A stretch of DNA of 13,568 bases from UBA8437 sp963578885 (lineage in GTDB: Bacteria > Planctomycetota > Planctomycetia > Planctomycetales > Planctomycetaceae): assembly GCA_963578885.1 (NCBI GenBank), contig CAUZEQ010000115.1:1-13568 (forward strand). Direction: 5' to 3'. The notes beneath the pieces were generated by a model. It was not told the DNA's origin. It did not search any database and saw nothing but the letters and a program-made list of their open reading frames with translations. Positions 11,930 through 13,568 of the stretch are shown here, one piece after another; the stretch's first letter is position 1, and each line of letters begins with the position of its first letter. Made by a program: the position numbers and the translations under genes.

Positions 11930-13568
11930 CTAGTACTCCACCGGCTCATCCCGCAGATGCCGCTGCGGGTTGTACTCGATCACCAGGTCCACATCCGAGA
12001 CTTCGTAGCGGGTGTCGATGCCCGGGTCCTTGCGGGCCAGCGTCACGCTGATGCGGTTCTCACCTCGCCGCGGCCAAAGCGGCTCGGGCAGGCGGAACTC
12101 GTAGACGAACCCGTAGGGTCCATAGGCCCCCAGCTTCTGCTGGCGGTAGATCAGGTCATCGAGTCTCAGGATCGACTCGGGCAGCCGCTTGCCGTTGAGT
12201 CTCACGTGGACCTCGTTGAGCGACGGCTCGATGTTGGTGATCCGGACTCTCAAGCGGACCTCCTCGACCTTCTGCTCTGTTCCGGCAGCCGGCAGGTCGT
12301 CGGCGATTTTCAGAGTGACCTCGACCGGCCGGTTCTCCCGCAGCGGTTTCGGCAGCGATCCCTTCATCGATCTCGGCCACGTCACCGGTTCACTCTGGTT
12401 GCGTCCCAGTCGAGGTGCCCGGTAGTCCTTTTCACGGATCCGCAGCAGTTCGGGGTGACCGAGTACTCTGAGTGTCTGGTAGTCGTCGGCGGTCAGAGGC
12501 CAACCGTTGGGTGTCCAGTGGTAGTCGACGATCGCGAACCCATCGGCTCCGTCGTCCCAGGCGTTGGCCGCGGCGGCCCAGGTCATCGACTGCGTGGCCG
12601 ATCGGTGGAACTGGCTGTGCAGCAGGTCGCTGAAGCCCGCGACCAGTCGGCACGATGATCCCTCGGCGAGCTTCTTCAATGGCTCCAGCGACCAGGTCTG
12701 TGTCATCCCGGCCTCGCCCATTCCGTTCATGCAGACCAGCCCGTCGACCAGGTTGTCCGTGATCCAGCTCGCCACGTCATAACCCAGTTCCTTCTGGGTC
12801 GCGATGTCGGTGGGCAGCTTGACGTAGATCCGCTTGGCACGTCCCTGCTCATCGGCGGCCCGATCGGCGACTTGTCTGAGCCGTCCGAGCCACTCACTCA
12901 GCAGCGGGCTCAGCTGTTCAACCTGGTCGAATCGGCACATCGGCACGAACTCGACCAGGTTGATCTCGACACCGTCGGTCGAATACTTCGAGAGCAGTTC
13001 TGCGAAGACGGCAAGGCGTTCGTCGCGGACCGGCTTGTGGAGGAAGCTAAACCGACGAGGGTGCACCGTGGCGGCTCTGGGGTCCTGTTCGGGTCCGACT
13101 TCGAAGCGAGGATGGTCGAAGACAAAGTCCGACTGCCGTCCACGTCCCGCCTCGGTCTTGCGGTCGGCCCCCTGCAGGGAAATCCAGTTCCCCGCCAGCA
13201 GCAGCAGGTCCTGCCGGTGGGCTCGCTCGCAGATCAGTTTCAGCGGATCGTGGCCGTCCTGGATCAGCTGTTTCAGGTGTCGGCCGGCGCGGTACCAGAC
13301 GGGGTGAGTCCACTGCTTGACGTTGTCGCCCCAGGTCTGAGCGACCCCGCTGTCGTACATCTGGGTGCCGCCCTCGAGCCCGGCGACATAGACCAGCGTG
13401 TCGGCTCCACTGTCGGCGAACTGGTCGACGGTGACGACGAAGTCGTCGGGGGTCAGTGGCCCGGCGTACTGGTATAGCGGGCTGGCGTGGCGACCGTCGT
13501 CGTAGACCAGTACGCGGGGTTCACGGTCGGGCCGTTTGGAGTTTCTCGCCGGGCGGTCGGCTGGGGCC
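11930..13568 (-). CDS. Glycoside-hydrolase-like TIM-barrel protein, 5' end outside the window
   Basis: The frame is open from the stop codon at 11930-11932 to the window edge with no stop, so 545 C-terminal residues are seen and the true start lies outside. An internal Met at 13360 is not the start, because the upstream residues (RVLVYDDGRHASPLYQYAG) look like ordered barrel sequence. From the first visible codon, residues 18-360 resemble a TIM barrel: a first strand RVLVYDDG (18-25), TDGVEINLVEF (197-207), with acidic residues where related hydrolases keep catalytic carboxylates, and DDGADGFAIVDYHW (338-351), a typical last strand. Residues from about 395 form a beta-rich domain (VTLKIADDLP, VEEVRLRVRITNIEP, ENRISVTLARKD). 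This suggests an exported carbohydrate-active or binding protein. Substrate and activity are unproven. Confidence 0.65.
   Translation of the reverse strand, partial: APADRPARNSKRPDREPRVLVYDDGRHASPLYQYAGPLTPDDFVVTVDQFADSGADTLVYVAGLEGGTQMYDSGVAQTWGDNVKQWTHPVWYRAGRHLKQLIQDGHDPLKLICERAHRQDLLLLAGNWISLQGADRKTEAGRGRQSDFVFDHPRFEVGPEQDPRAATVHPRRFSFLHKPVRDERLAVFAELLSKYSTDGVEINLVEFVPMCRFDQVEQLSPLLSEWLGRLRQVADRAADEQGRAKRIYVKLPTDIATQKELGYDVASWITDNLVDGLVCMNGMGEAGMTQTWSLEPLKKLAEGSSCRLVAGFSDLLHSQFHRSATQSMTWAAAANAWDDGADGFAIVDYHWTPNGWPLTADDYQTLRVLGHPELLRIREKDYRAPRLGRNQSEPVTWPRSMKGSLPKPLRENRPVEVTLKIADDLPAAGTEQKVEEVRLRVRITNIEPSLNEVHVRLNGKRLPESILRLDDLIYRQQKLGAYGPYGFVYEFRLPEPLWPRRGENRISVTLARKDPGIDTRYEVSDVDLVIEYNPQRHLRDEPVEY

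Overview
The window is GC-rich DNA from a member of the Planctomycetes. Several gene types typical of that phylum occur together: a BBP7-like outer-membrane protein, a DUF1501 protein with a twin-arginine signal, an ECF sigma factor with a phylum-typical LPFHLWLRQLARDRLIDMHRRH block, a Tat-exported SGNH hydrolase, and a small CxxC protein. Some genes have clear Shine-Dalgarno sequences and others have none, which is also common in this phylum. Genus cannot be read from the sequence.

Layout: 1-138 is hairpin repeat copy A. 172-801 (-) is an SIS-domain sugar-phosphate isomerase-like protein. 802-1078 is a divergent intergenic region with a G-quadruplex-type tract and a second kind of hairpin repeat. 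1079-2686 (+) is an altronate/galactarate dehydratase family protein. 2926-4656 (+) is a secreted BBP7-like beta-barrel protein with three polyglycine tracts. 4658-4785 is a long inverted repeat between convergent genes. 4787-8071 (-) is an RND-family efflux permease. 8237-8647 (+) is a small putative zinc-binding protein, followed 46 bp later by an ECF sigma factor (8694-9353). 9457-10806 (+) is a DUF1501 protein followed by a textbook intrinsic terminator (10837-10876). 10914-11741 (+) is an SGNH/GDSL hydrolase. 11786-11923 is hairpin repeat copy B. 11930-13568 (-) is a glycoside-hydrolase-like TIM-barrel protein whose 5' end lies beyond the window. No gene-free stretch exceeds 300 bases. 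I see no tRNA, rRNA, CRISPR array, transposase or integrase.

How it fits together: most genes look like single transcription units. The exceptions are the CxxC protein and sigma factor, which are probably co-transcribed, and the SIS/dehydratase pair, which diverges from a shared control region and may belong to one sugar or sugar-acid pathway. The exported proteins (DUF1501, SGNH hydrolase, BBP7-like) point to cell-envelope or polymer-related work.

The most distinctive structure is not a gene. It is a set of four intergenic hairpin elements of two sequence classes. Class I has GGGGTC/GACCCC-type cores (copies A and B, 135 of 138 identical, same orientation, 11.8 kb apart). Class II has GGTGCCTGTCCC and GGGACTGGCTCC cores. 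Two of the four sit between convergent stop codons, one follows a stop codon, and one sits in a divergent promoter region. They resemble REP/BIME-type non-autonomous repeats. I found no certain novel defence or metabolic system here.
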